The notes: a model not told the origin generated them from the sequence alone. 15,267 bases of DNA from GCA-020352575 sp964600365 (GCA_964600365.1 CAZRJG010000054.1:1-15267); one strand, 5' to 3'; counted from the first letter of the stretch, positions 6,567 to 14,804 are shown. Made by a program: numbers and translations.

Positions 6567-7330
6567 GCGTCGGTCACCCCCTCGAACGGGTCCGCACCCT
6601 CTTCGACGGCGGCCTGCGGCTGCGAGAGCTCCGTCTTCGGCTGGACCATCGTGTCCTCATACCGGCCCGAGAGGATGTCCTGGGACACCCGCCCTCCATC
6701 GAGCGCAATGACCCTTCGACGCATTGCATCGACGATCGCATGGTCGTGGGTGGCCATGAGGATGGTCGTGCCCGTTCGGTTGATCCGGTCGAGCAACTTC
6801 ATGATCCCCACCGAGGTCTTGGGATCGAGGTTCCCGGTCGGCTCGTCGGCGAGGAGGATCGGCGGGCGATTCACGAACGCCCGTGCGACCGATACGCGCT
6901 GTTGCTCACCGCCGGACAACTGGCGGGGGTACCGGTCTTCCTTCCCCGACAGGCCAACGAGGTCGATCACCTGCGCAACCTGGGACCGCACGACCGCCCT
7001 GGGGTGGCCGAGAACCTCGAGCGCAAACGCGATGTTCTCGGCCACGGTCTTGTTCGGCAGCAGCTTGAAGTCCTGGAACACCGTGCCGACGGAACGGCGA
7101 AGGTCGGGAATGCGCCACCGGGGCATCTTCGTGATGTCCTTGCCGGCCACCCAGATGGTGCCGCGGGTGGTCTCCTCCTCACGGAGCAGGAGGCGGATCA
7201 GGGTCGACTTGCCCGAGCCCGACGCCCCCACGAGGAACACGAACTGGCCCTTCGGGATGTCGAGGCTGACATCGCGAAGTGCGACGGCGCCACCGTCGTA
7301 GACCTTCGTGACGTTCTCGACGCGAATCAT
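6563..7330 (-). CDS. ftsE: cell-division ATP-binding protein FtsE
   Basis: FtsE is the ABC ATPase of the FtsEX complex at the division septum. In the 255-residue product I see Walker A GASGSGKS at 35-42, Q-loop Q86, signature LSGGEQQR at 138-145, Walker B ILLADEP at 158-164 with E163 as catalytic base, and the switch histidine H195. The start MIRVENVTKVYDGG is typical for the family. The ATG at 7330 has GAGG five bases upstream. FtsE proteins usually end near 220-230 residues; here a further 25-30 acidic, Gln- and Pro-containing residues follow, with no domain I recognise. The gene is separated from prfB by 157 bases, so it may have its own promoter, and it overlaps ftsX by four bases. Confidence 0.97.
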   Translation of the reverse strand: MIRVENVTKVYDGGAVALRDVSLDIPKGQFVFLVGASGSGKSTLIRLLLREEETTRGTIWVAGKDITKMPRWRIPDLRRSVGTVFQDFKLLPNKTVAENIAFALEVLGHPRAVVRSQVAQVIDLVGLSGKEDRYPRQLSGGEQQRVSVARAFVNRPPILLADEPTGNLDPKTSVGIMKLLDRINRTGTTILMATHDHAIVDAMRRRVIALDGGRVSQDILSGRYEDTMVQPKTELSQPQAAVEEGADPFEGVTDA

Positions 7331-7487
7331 GGAAACCTCAGGGAAAACAAGGGTGGGACCGTTGTCGCCACCTCACCGTGCCAACCGTGGAGAAGGGTAC
7401 CGGCAGGACGATCTAACTCGAGGCAACTACCGACTGGCACTCCCCCGCCGCTCGAAACCGTCTCCCAGGGCGAACCCGGCGACCGAA
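7331..7487. other. intergenic region between prfB and ftsE
   Basis: No coding region is seen here. On the minus strand TACCCT (7395-7400) fits TANNNT and could be the -10 of an ftsE promoter, leaving a leader of about 60 bases. No convincing -35 or terminator stem was found. The gap is longer than any other in the minus-strand block. Confidence 0.35.
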
Positions 7488-8607
7488 CTACTCCCCGTGC
7501 TCCTTCTGTTCCCTCCGCCACCGAAGGAATGCTTCGACGAGTGGGGTGAAGTCACCGTCGAGGACCGACTGGATGTTCCCGATCTCGACGCCCGTTCGGA
7601 GGTCCTTCACGAGCTGGAAGGGCTGCATGGTGTAGGAACGGATCTGGCGACCCCACGCTGCTTCGTGCTGGTCGCCCCTGAGCGCGGCGAGCTGCTCCGC
7701 CTGCTCGAGGCGACGGAGCTCGGCGAGCTTGGCGTGGAGCATCACCATCGCTCGCGCCCGGTTCTGGATCTGCGAACGCTCCGCCTGGCAGGAGACGACC
7801 ACCCCCGTCGGGATGTGGGTGATGCGCACCGCAGAATCGGTCGTGTTCACGTGCTGGCCACCGGCTCCTTGGGCACGGAAGGTGTCGATCCGGAGCTCGT
7901 CGGGGGAGATCTCGATCTCGTCGTCGACCTCGACCTCGGGGATCACCTCCACCCCCGCGAACGAGGTGTGGCGGCGGCTCTGCGCGTCGAACGGGCTGAT
8001 CCGCACGAGGCGATGTACGCCCTTCTCGCTCGCCATCGTCCCAAAGGCGTTGTCGCCCCGCACCGTGAAGGACGCAGACTTGAGACCGGCCTGGTCCCCC
8101 TCCGTGACTTCCTCGATGCGCACCTGGAAACCCTGTTGGTCGGCGAACCGGGTGTAGGCCCGCAGCAGGATCTCGACCCAATCCTGGGCGTCGACGCCAC
8201 CGGCCCCCGCATGGATGGTGACGATCGCCGGGTGGTTGTCGTACTCGTCGTAGAAGAGCGACTCGAGCTCGAGCGTCTGCAACTTCTTGTCGACAGCCCG
8301 GAGTTCCTCGAGGATCCCCGACCCCTCGACCTCACCATCATCCTCGGCAACCAGTTCGAAGAGCGTCTCGGCATCCTCGATCCCCTGCTCGAGGCCATCG
8401 ATGAGCTCGATGAGCCGCTCGTACCGGGCGAGCGTGCTCGTGACACGCCGCGCCTCGTCCTGGTCGGCCCACAGGTCCGGATCGGCGGCGCGCTCGCTCA
8501 GCTCGGCGAGCTCGGTTTCCTTGCCGGCGAGGTCAAAGGAACCCCCTGGCCTCATCGAGCCGGCTGCGAAGCTCGGCGATCTTGTCCTTGGGGTCGAACT
8601 CACTCAT
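7488..8607 (-). CDS. prfB: peptide chain release factor 2, with programmed +1 frameshift
   Basis: RF2 ends translation at UGA and UAA. The zero frame starts at ATG 8607 (MSEFDPKDKIAELRSRLDEA) and meets TGA as codon 25 (8535-8533). The site AGG-GGG-TTC-CTT-TGA-C has the internal Shine-Dalgarno and the CTT-TGA slip codons of the classical RF2 autoregulatory frameshift; a +1 slip joins Leu24 to DLAGKE. The full product is 372 residues. The SPF stop-recognition tripeptide is in VHRLVRISPFDAQSRRHTSF, and the catalytic GGQ is in AQGAGGQHVN. Annotating only the downstream frame would lose the true N-terminus. When RF2 is scarce the ribosome pauses at UGA and shifts more often, so the protein controls its own synthesis. 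The gene follows HD-GYP protein B by 38 bases. Confidence 0.97.
8532..8547 (-). promoter_or_regulatory. RF2 programmed +1 frameshift site
   Basis: Reading the minus strand from 8547, AGG GGG TTC CTT TGA C contains a Shine-Dalgarno-like AGGGGG (8547-8542), a three-base spacer TTC, the slip codon CTT (8538-8536) and the in-frame TGA (8535-8533) followed by C. E. coli prfB has the same order, with TAT in place of TTC. The match is exact at every functional position. Confidence 0.96.
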
Positions 8608-8616
8608 CGGCCCGGA

Positions 8617-8622
8617 AGCGTA
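8617..8622 (-). promoter_or_regulatory. possible -10 element for prfB
   Basis: TACGCT (TANNNT) ends nine bases before the prfB ATG at 8607, in the 38-base gap after HD-GYP gene B. No ribosome site lies between, so prfB may be transcribed with little or no leader in addition to read-through from upstream. No -35 is visible. Confidence 0.4.
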
Positions 8623-8645
8623 GCGATGGCCGTTCCGCTCCCCGC

Positions 8646-9959
8646 CTAGTCGAGGAGATCGAGGTAGGCCGACGGTTGGATGTCCACCCGCTCGGCCGGG
8701 AGCTGCTCGACGATTCGTCGCTGGTCGACCCTCGTCGGCTCCGCCTCCGCGAGTTCCTCCCCGTCGGTTCCCCGTACCAACAGGCAGTCGACGGGGCCGG
8801 AGCGGTCCTCTGCGAAGCGGTGGACGATGGCAAGCGAACCGTCGTCGAGTCGCAGAACGGACCCCACCGGGTGGAGTCCAAGCACGAGATGCAGGAGGTC
8901 GACCATCGTGGGATCGAACTCCGATCCTGCCCCCCTGCGCAGGATGAGTTGGGCCCGGGCGGGGGTCTCCGCCCGACGGTACGGACGGCGCGTCGTGATG
9001 GCGTCGTAGACGTCGGCGACAGCGACGAGACGCGAAGCCGGGTGCGGAGCCGGGCCCCCGGGGATCTGCGGATACCCGGTCCCCCCGACCCGCATGTGGT
9101 GCTCGAACGCGATGACCGAGGCAAGGTGGTGCGATGGGCCTCCTGCGCGGAGGATGGCCCTCGCACCCTCCTCCGGGTGGGATCGCACAACGGCCATCTG
9201 CTCGGACGTCAACTCGGTCGGTGAGGAGAGGATCGACTCATCGACCTTCGCCTTCCCGATGTCGTGGAGGAGCGCACCCAACGAGATGTCGTCGACGAGG
9301 GACTCGTCGACACGACCCTCCCGCGCCATCGCTGTTGCGAGGAGCGAGACGTTCACCGAGTGGTAGAAGGTGTACCGGTCGTGGCTCTTCAGCGTAGAGA
9401 GGAGGAACGCGGCCGCGGGATCCACCGATGCCACGTCCATGAGGCCTTGGGTCGCCCACTCCGCCGACGTGAGGTCCACGAGGACCCCTTCTCGCACGGA
9501 GGAAAGCGCCCCACGAAGCGCATCCATCGCGTTCACATACTTCGCCCTGAACACCGCCGCGGGCGCCTCGTCCTCATCCCCCGGCTCGTACGGGGACTGG
9601 TTGAGCACGACGCACCCCGAGTGGGGTTCCGGTCCCCGATGCGCAATGAACTCGGTGAGCTGCAGGAGGCCGGTGCGTTCCACGGGCTTGGAGATGCCGA
9701 TCGAATCGATGTCGAGCCCCTGGAGCATCCGGATGAAGTCGACGAACTCGAGGGACTCGTGGGACTGGAGCACCCGGTCGATGTAGATGCGGCCGTCGAA
9801 GAGCGAGAGCGCGGTATCGCCGCCGGACGAACGAGTGAGGACCTCCGCGCTCTGCTCAAGGCGCCCGATCGCCTCGTCGACGAGCGTATGCCCACCCTCG
9901 TACAACCGGACGAGGGCAACGGCGTTCCGCAGCGCCAGGAGGAACGGACGGATGCTCAT
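8646..9959 (-). CDS. HD-GYP domain protein B (second cassette)
   Basis: The 437-residue product has three parts. An N-terminal alpha/beta module at about 1-108 contains LY at 19-20 and the conserved SHESLEFVDFIRML at 66-79. An HD-GYP domain follows at about 185-360. A beta-rich tail of about 75 residues (from PVGSVLRL at 364-371) closes the protein. HD-GYP domains are usually phosphodiesterases of c-di-GMP or related dinucleotides. Metal ligands are all present: H200 in YTFYHSVNV, H232-D233 and K236 in LLHDIGK, H261 in HPEEG, H287-H288, and D316 in VADVYDA. The usual HHExxDGxGYP reads HHMRVGGTGYP, losing E and D. No signal peptide or membrane helix is seen, so it is probably cytoplasmic. The ATG overlaps the stop of HEAT-type gene B as ATGA. 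No GGDEF partner is in the window, so the substrate is unproven. Confidence 0.92.
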   Translation of the reverse strand: MSIRPFLLALRNAVALVRLYEGGHTLVDEAIGRLEQSAEVLTRSSGGDTALSLFDGRIYIDRVLQSHESLEFVDFIRMLQGLDIDSIGISKPVERTGLLQLTEFIAHRGPEPHSGCVVLNQSPYEPGDEDEAPAAVFRAKYVNAMDALRGALSSVREGVLVDLTSAEWATQGLMDVASVDPAAAFLLSTLKSHDRYTFYHSVNVSLLATAMAREGRVDESLVDDISLGALLHDIGKAKVDESILSSPTELTSEQMAVVRSHPEEGARAILRAGGPSHHLASVIAFEHHMRVGGTGYPQIPGGPAPHPASRLVAVADVYDAITTRRPYRRAETPARAQLILRRGAGSEFDPTMVDLLHLVLGLHPVGSVLRLDDGSLAIVHRFAEDRSGPVDCLLVRGTDGEELAEAEPTRVDQRRIVEQLPAERVDIQPSAYLDLLD

Positions 9960-11707
9960 GTGGACGTAGCCCGCTCGATGAGGCGTCGGAGGTTTCGCCC
10001 GTCGGCGGTGAGGAAGGCCTTCCAGTCGGCCGTCAGGTCGTGGAGATAGCGCTTCCCGGCTCCGGTCCTGCTGAGGGCGGCCACAACGACGGCCTGCTCC
10101 TCCGATGATGCGGACTCCAACAAACGTCCGAGTCGGGCGACCGAGTCCTCGGTCCCACGCTCCGACAGGAGGGTCAGCGCCGCCCTGCGCACCTGTGGAG
10201 CCGGGTCGGCGAGGAGGTCCCCGAGGCGGTCCGCCGTGAGGTGGGGGCCGATGAGTTCCAAGGTCCTGAGGCGCACCGTGGAGCGGGAATCCTCCAACAG
10301 CGGCACCAGACGAGGATCGTCGCCGACGTCGGCGCCAGCCTTCCGGAGGACCGTGAGCATCTGAGGCAGGGCCCGATTGAGCGTCGGGAGGGCCGAGAGG
10401 ATCGGCTCGGGATCGCCGCCGAGCCATTCGACGAGGCGTTCGGCGAGGTCCGTTCGTTGCTGCTGGTCCGTCTCCCGGTCGAGCGCGTGGACGAGCGCAG
10501 CCGGGTTCGCCGGGCCAAGTTCCTCGAGCATCCACTGGGCAACCTCGTCGCCGCGACCAGCCGCTGCGGCGACGCCGCCGATCGCAGCGCCTGCGATCTC
10601 GGCGAGCGCCGACTCCCAGAGACCCACGTCCCTGTCGGCGAGCGCCGCCCCCTCACGCAGCCATCCCCCCGCCTCCGACACCTGGCCCCGCTCAAGCGCC
10701 GACAGGACCATTCGACGCCAGATCTGGGCCGGATCAACCAGCGCATCGGCGTCGGCAGCCAGGTGGAACAGGGCCCGGAGGGTCGCCTGCGCCCAGAGCG
10801 CCGCATCCTCGCGGGGCGGCATCTCGAGGCGGGCGAACTCGGAGGCCGAGAGGTCGGCCAGGACCGACCCGAGCTCAGGCACGACCCGCCCGGTGAAATC
10901 CAGCACCGACCCCGGGTCGTCGAGGATCACCCTGAGGTCCTCGGTCCTGGGGTCGGAGCGACCTGCGAGGCGGCCGAACAGGACATGGATCGCCTCCTGG
11001 GAGATCGTGGTCGAGAGGAGCGCCACCTCCGAGAGGGCGAGCTGGGAGAGCATGAGGTCGAGCACGGAGTCGCCGCCGATGTTGCGAAGCCGCAGGACCA
11101 CCTCGCTCTGGGTGTCGGCCTCGAGGCGCACGAAGGCCTCGAGGAATGCCACGGCGGACACGGGCGTCTGCCCGACGGTCTCGACCAGCTCCTCGGCGAA
11201 ACCCCCCGGGTTCCCCGACACCGAGCCGGACGTGTAGCGATCGGTGATCTCCGAGACATCGGTGCCACCCACGACGCCGTCGCCTGCGTGGATGACGAGT
11301 TGCGAGTGCGGGACTGCGTCGATACCCCTGATCCCCTTTGCCCGCACCGCTCCGGGCAGGCCACCGAGCGACTCGAGCGACTCGGCCGGGGCGAGGAGCA
11401 GTTCGAGGAACTGCCCCAGTCCTTCGGGGGTGAAGCCCGGATGGACGCGCACCACGGCCACTCCGTGGGCGAAGACGGCGTCGGAGAACCGCTGGAGGGA
11501 CGCACCGAGCTTGGGGATCGGCTCGCCATTGCAGTGGAGTGCCCCGGGCAGCGGTTCGAAGTCGATCAGCCGATCGGTCTGGGCGAGCTCCTCGGCGACG
11601 CGACGAAAGGCATCCTGCTTGGCAGGTTCGGGGTAGAGGCCAGCGCCCACCCATGCGGCGCCGAGAAGGCGCGCCGCCTCTGCTCGTTCGAGGTGCCGCG
11701 AGGTCAT
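9956..11707 (-). CDS. HEAT-repeat-like protein B (second cassette)
   Basis: The 583-residue product is unnamed. Residues about 14-130 form an N-terminal module beginning LLGAAWVGAGLYPEPAKQ, with a strand pair around ALHCNGEPI (56-64) and the segment VVRVHPGFTPEGLGQFLELL (85-104). The middle part, to about 425, is mostly helical. WLGGDPEP at 428-435 introduces HEAT-like helical pairs at about 463-548 (VGDDPRLVPLLED, then DPAPQVRRAALTLL), which usually act as protein-binding scaffolds. The tail has FLTADGRNLRRLIER. No enzymatic motif, signal peptide or membrane segment is seen. It overlaps the HD-GYP gene by four bases (ATGA), so the two products are probably made in step and may form a complex; that is inference. 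Start: ATG 11707, preceded by a -10-like TAGGCT. Confidence 0.85.
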   Translation of the reverse strand: MTSRHLERAEAARLLGAAWVGAGLYPEPAKQDAFRRVAEELAQTDRLIDFEPLPGALHCNGEPIPKLGASLQRFSDAVFAHGVAVVRVHPGFTPEGLGQFLELLLAPAESLESLGGLPGAVRAKGIRGIDAVPHSQLVIHAGDGVVGGTDVSEITDRYTSGSVSGNPGGFAEELVETVGQTPVSAVAFLEAFVRLEADTQSEVVLRLRNIGGDSVLDLMLSQLALSEVALLSTTISQEAIHVLFGRLAGRSDPRTEDLRVILDDPGSVLDFTGRVVPELGSVLADLSASEFARLEMPPREDAALWAQATLRALFHLAADADALVDPAQIWRRMVLSALERGQVSEAGGWLREGAALADRDVGLWESALAEIAGAAIGGVAAAAGRGDEVAQWMLEELGPANPAALVHALDRETDQQQRTDLAERLVEWLGGDPEPILSALPTLNRALPQMLTVLRKAGADVGDDPRLVPLLEDSRSTVRLRTLELIGPHLTADRLGDLLADPAPQVRRAALTLLSERGTEDSVARLGRLLESASSEEQAVVVAALSRTGAGKRYLHDLTADWKAFLTADGRNLRRLIERATST

Positions 11708-11716
11708 CGACTGACC

Positions 11717-11722
11717 AGCCTA
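11717..11722 (-). promoter_or_regulatory. possible -10 element for the second cassette
   Basis: TAGGCT (TANNNT) ends nine bases before the ATG at 11707, within the 50-base gap between the two cassettes. The same spacing and pattern occur before prfB. If real, the second cassette can be expressed apart from the first with a nearly leaderless transcript. No clear -35 and no Shine-Dalgarno are visible. Confidence 0.4.
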
Positions 11723-11757
11723 CGATCTCCGATCACGCAACGCGGTCGCAGAGTCGC

Positions 11758-13068
11758 TCACTCGAGGAAGTCGATCACGACCGAGGGCTGCACCTCCGCC
11801 GACTCCGGAGGCAACTCATCGAGGATGTGCTCGACAGCAACCCGTACTGGTTGGGGATGCTCGAGGAACTCGCCTCGGCGCCCTCGGAGGATCATGCAAT
11901 GTACGGGCTCCCCCTCGAGCGCGGGTGCCGTCACCACCGCCACTTCTCCAGCAGACAACCGAAGCACCGCCCCGACCGGATAGGGCGACAGGAGCGTGTG
12001 GAGGAGGTCCACCATCTGCGGATCGAAGTGTTCGCCGGCGCCACGGCGCAGCGCCAATTGCGCCCTCGTCGGCGTCTCGGCCCTCCGGTAGGACCTTCGG
12101 GTCGTCAGCGCGTCGTACGCGTCTGCCACGGACACGAGTCGGGAGGCGGGATGGGGCACTGGTGCCCCTGTGTACGTGGGGTATCCGCTCCTCGAGAATC
12201 CGGCGTGATGCTCGAAGGCCACTGCAGCAGCCAGGTATTGCGATGGCCCTGCCGCGCCGATGATGGCAAGGGCGCCCTCCTGGGGATGGAGCCGGATCTC
12301 CTCCCACTCGTTCTCATCGAGGCGACCCGGCTTGTTGAGCACACCGTCGTCCACCTTCGCCTTACCGATGTCGTGGAGGAGGGCACCGAGGGCGAGGCCT
12401 TCCACGTCCGAGCGCGACAGGCCGGCAGCAGTGGCGAGAGCGATCGACAGGACGGCCACGTTCACCGAGTGATAGAAGGTGTACTGGTCGTGCCGCTTCA
12501 GGGTCGCAAGCAGCACGGCAGCGGCAGGGTCATCCACCGAGGTCTCGAGGAGACCCTGGACCGACCACGTCGCCAACGTGAGGTCGAGTTGCTCGCCGCT
12601 CTGCACGGCGTAGATCGCCGACCTCAGAGCGTCCATCGCTGAGAGGTAGCGAGCTCGGAAGGATTCCGCTCGAGATGCGGCCGTGTCCTCCGGCCTGAAG
12701 TGGCTCTCGTTGAACCGAACGGATCCCCCGACCGGGGGATCTCCCAGCCCCGCGAGGAAGAGCACCAGGTCCTGAAGGTCCGCCCTGCGCACGGGAGGAT
12801 CGAATCCGATCGACTCGACGCCATGCGACTCCATCGAGCGTATGAAGTGAACGAACTCGAGCGACTCGTGAGAGCGCAGGCGTCGCCTGAAGAACAGCCG
12901 ATCGTCGAAGATACTGATGAGGGCCGGCTCATCGTCCTCCTCCACGAGCTCGAGCGTGGCCTCCTCCAATGTGTCGATGGCCTCAGCCACCAACCTGTGA
13001 TCCATGCCGTACAGCAGGAGGGTGCCCACGCAGTGGTTCAGCGCCTGGAGCAGCCTGCGCAGGTTCAT
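11758..13068 (-). CDS. HD-GYP domain protein A (first cassette)
   Basis: The 436-residue product aligns with protein B without gaps from residue 1 to at least 380, and every motif falls at the same residue number. I count 111 identities in residues 181-360. The N-terminal module has SHESLEFVHFIRSM at 66-79. The HD-GYP domain has H200 in YTFYHSVNV, H232-D233 and K236 in LLHDIGK, H261 in HPQEG, H287-H288, and D316 in VADAYDA. The signature reads HHAGFSRSGYP in place of HHExxDGxGYP, so E, D and G are all changed while GYP remains. Between motifs it differs enough from B to be an old duplicate. It is probably a cytoplasmic phosphodiesterase-fold protein, but activity is untested. ATG 13068 overlaps the preceding stop (ATGA), with AAGGTGAT just upstream as ribosome site. 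Confidence 0.92.
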   Translation of the reverse strand: MNLRRLLQALNHCVGTLLLYGMDHRLVAEAIDTLEEATLELVEEDDEPALISIFDDRLFFRRRLRSHESLEFVHFIRSMESHGVESIGFDPPVRRADLQDLVLFLAGLGDPPVGGSVRFNESHFRPEDTAASRAESFRARYLSAMDALRSAIYAVQSGEQLDLTLATWSVQGLLETSVDDPAAAVLLATLKRHDQYTFYHSVNVAVLSIALATAAGLSRSDVEGLALGALLHDIGKAKVDDGVLNKPGRLDENEWEEIRLHPQEGALAIIGAAGPSQYLAAAVAFEHHAGFSRSGYPTYTGAPVPHPASRLVSVADAYDALTTRRSYRRAETPTRAQLALRRGAGEHFDPQMVDLLHTLLSPYPVGAVLRLSAGEVAVVTAPALEGEPVHCMILRGRRGEFLEHPQPVRVAVEHILDELPPESAEVQPSVVIDFLE

Positions 13069-14804
13069 CGGATCACCTTCTCCGCGAGATGCTTGAACTC
13101 CCTGCCCTCCGCGGTGAGCAGACCGCGGATACCTGATCCCTTGGAACGCAGGAGATGCCTGCCCTGCGCCGTCTGCGCGACCAGCGAGGCAAGCAACACC
13201 TTCTCCGACGGCGGAGCGGTCCGGATCGCCTCCGCGAGAAGGGGGAGTGCTGTCTCCTTGTCGGGGTGCGCTGCGACCAGGCGAAAGGCGAGGCTTCGCG
13301 TCGACGCTGAGTTGTCCTGCAAGAAGCCGGTGAGCTGCGTCACGGAGAGGGTCTTTCCACACAACTCGAGCGCAAGCCTGCGCACGTCGTCGCGGGCGTC
13401 GTCGAGTAAGGCGCGGATGCGGGCGTCGTCCCCCACGTCGATCTCCCAGGTGGCAAGCTCGGCGAGCACGAGTGCCACAGAACTGCTGAGCGTGGGAAGG
13501 GCCTTGAGCAACGGCTCTGGATCCCCGCCCAACCACCCGGCCAGATGCTTCCGAATCCAGTCGGCACCCGAGCCCGCGAATACCTCATCGAGGGCGGCCA
13601 CGAGCCCGTCCGGTGCGAGCGGGGCCAAGGCAGCGACCAGCCGCCTCGCGGCGGCGTTGTCGGCATTCACGCCGCGGAGCGCAGCCGACAGTGATCTCGC
13701 TGCGACGTTCCGCAACTCCTTCTCGTGGAGGTGGGGATCGGATTCGGCGACCAGTCGCCCGACGTCGAGCCAGCCGACCGCTTCGGAGAAGGCACCCCGC
13801 TCAGTCGCTGCGGAAACCAGCCGGGACCACGCCCTCGAGGCCCGCTCCCGGCGATCCGGGCGTCGTTCGACGAGGAAGATCCCCCGCAGTGTCTCCTGGG
13901 CTGCGGGCGCCCAAGAAGATCGCCCAGGCATCTCAATGGACCCGTCGAACCCGGTCACCCGGAGCTCCTGGAGTCGCGCCTGAATCCGTTCGGCGACTTC
14001 TCCACGGAAGGTGAGCAGCGACTCCGGGTCGAGGATGGCCGCCTCTGCCTCAGCGCGGCGGTCACCCGACGAGTACGCCACATACTCGTTCAGCAGGCCG
14101 GCGGTCACTGGGGTCAGGGTGGCGCGAAGCCGCGCAAGTTCGTGCCCGGCGAGTTGTCCGAGGAAGAGTTCCTGGAGCTCGCGCCCCGACTCGCCCATGA
14201 TCCGGTTGACGATCGCGTCCTGCGTGTGCAGGGGAAGTCGCATGAAGGCCTCGAGATAGGGAGGAATCGCCTCCTGGCGAGCTTCGACGACGTCGGCGAA
14301 CGCCTCGACAAAACTGGCTGAACCCTCGCTCGGGAGCGCTTCACCGAACCGGTCCACGAGTTCGGACAGGTCCGGGACCGCAGCCCCTGAGGATTCGGGA
14401 GCTGGGACGAGGGCGCCCTGCAGGGAGACCTCGACGCCCCGGATATCTCGAGCATGGAGCGCTCCGGCAAGGCCGCCGAAGCCCTCGAGGGCTGCAGGCT
14501 CCACTGCGACAAGCTGGAGGAATGACGCAAGGTCCCGGGCATCGAGTCCGGGGTGGATCCGTATCGAGGCGATCTCGTGCGAGAACGCTGCCTTCGCGAA
14601 CCTGCCCAGGGCGCCCCCTGGATCCTCGAACGGCTCGTCGTCGCACACGAGGCCATTCGGGAGCGGGGCGATCTCGACCGCCGACTCGAGCGACCCAAGC
14701 CGCTGAGCCACGTTCCGGAACGCGTCCTGCGAAGCGGGATCGGGGTAGAGACCCGATCCCACCCAAGCCACTCCGAGAAGGCGGACGACCTCAGAAGGCG
14801 TCAC
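13065..14804 (-). CDS. HEAT-repeat-like protein A (first cassette)
   Basis: The 579-residue product is the paralogue of protein B. Residues 9-36 share 21 of 28 positions with it (LLGVAWVGSGLYPDPASQDA and onward). WLGGDPEP recurs at 424-431, VGDD at 457-460, and the tail motif LLTAEGREF at 562-570. The N-terminal module (about 9-130) is followed by a long helical region and HEAT-like helical pairs at about 459-545. No signal, membrane segment or enzymatic motif is visible. I chose GTG 14804 because it places the conserved LLGxAWVG five residues earlier than in protein B and has CAGG five bases upstream. The frame stays open far upstream only because it runs antisense-like over the secA end. 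It overlaps HD-GYP gene A by four bases. Function is unknown; a scaffold or regulator of the HD-GYP protein is inference. Confidence 0.82.
   Translation of the reverse strand: MTPSEVVRLLGVAWVGSGLYPDPASQDAFRNVAQRLGSLESAVEIAPLPNGLVCDDEPFEDPGGALGRFAKAAFSHEIASIRIHPGLDARDLASFLQLVAVEPAALEGFGGLAGALHARDIRGVEVSLQGALVPAPESSGAAVPDLSELVDRFGEALPSEGSASFVEAFADVVEARQEAIPPYLEAFMRLPLHTQDAIVNRIMGESGRELQELFLGQLAGHELARLRATLTPVTAGLLNEYVAYSSGDRRAEAEAAILDPESLLTFRGEVAERIQARLQELRVTGFDGSIEMPGRSSWAPAAQETLRGIFLVERRPDRRERASRAWSRLVSAATERGAFSEAVGWLDVGRLVAESDPHLHEKELRNVAARSLSAALRGVNADNAAARRLVAALAPLAPDGLVAALDEVFAGSGADWIRKHLAGWLGGDPEPLLKALPTLSSSVALVLAELATWEIDVGDDARIRALLDDARDDVRRLALELCGKTLSVTQLTGFLQDNSASTRSLAFRLVAAHPDKETALPLLAEAIRTAPPSEKVLLASLVAQTAQGRHLLRSKGSGIRGLLTAEGREFKHLAEKVIR

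Noticed and set aside
8487..8603. Start of prfB at 8603 in the downstream frame
   Set aside because: The zero-frame N-terminus from 8607 matches RF2, and the classical frameshift site explains the change of frame.
7308..9224. Long plus-strand open frame of 638 codons opposite ftsE, prfB and HD-GYP gene B
   Set aside because: It is the GC-rich antisense shadow of known genes; no domain is recognisable and it spans three genes.
10241..11983. Long plus-strand open frame of 580 codons opposite the HEAT-type B and HD-GYP A genes
   Set aside because: Its composition (Arg, Glu, Gly, His-rich) is typical of antisense reading of GC-rich coding DNA, and the minus-strand genes are supported by paralogy.
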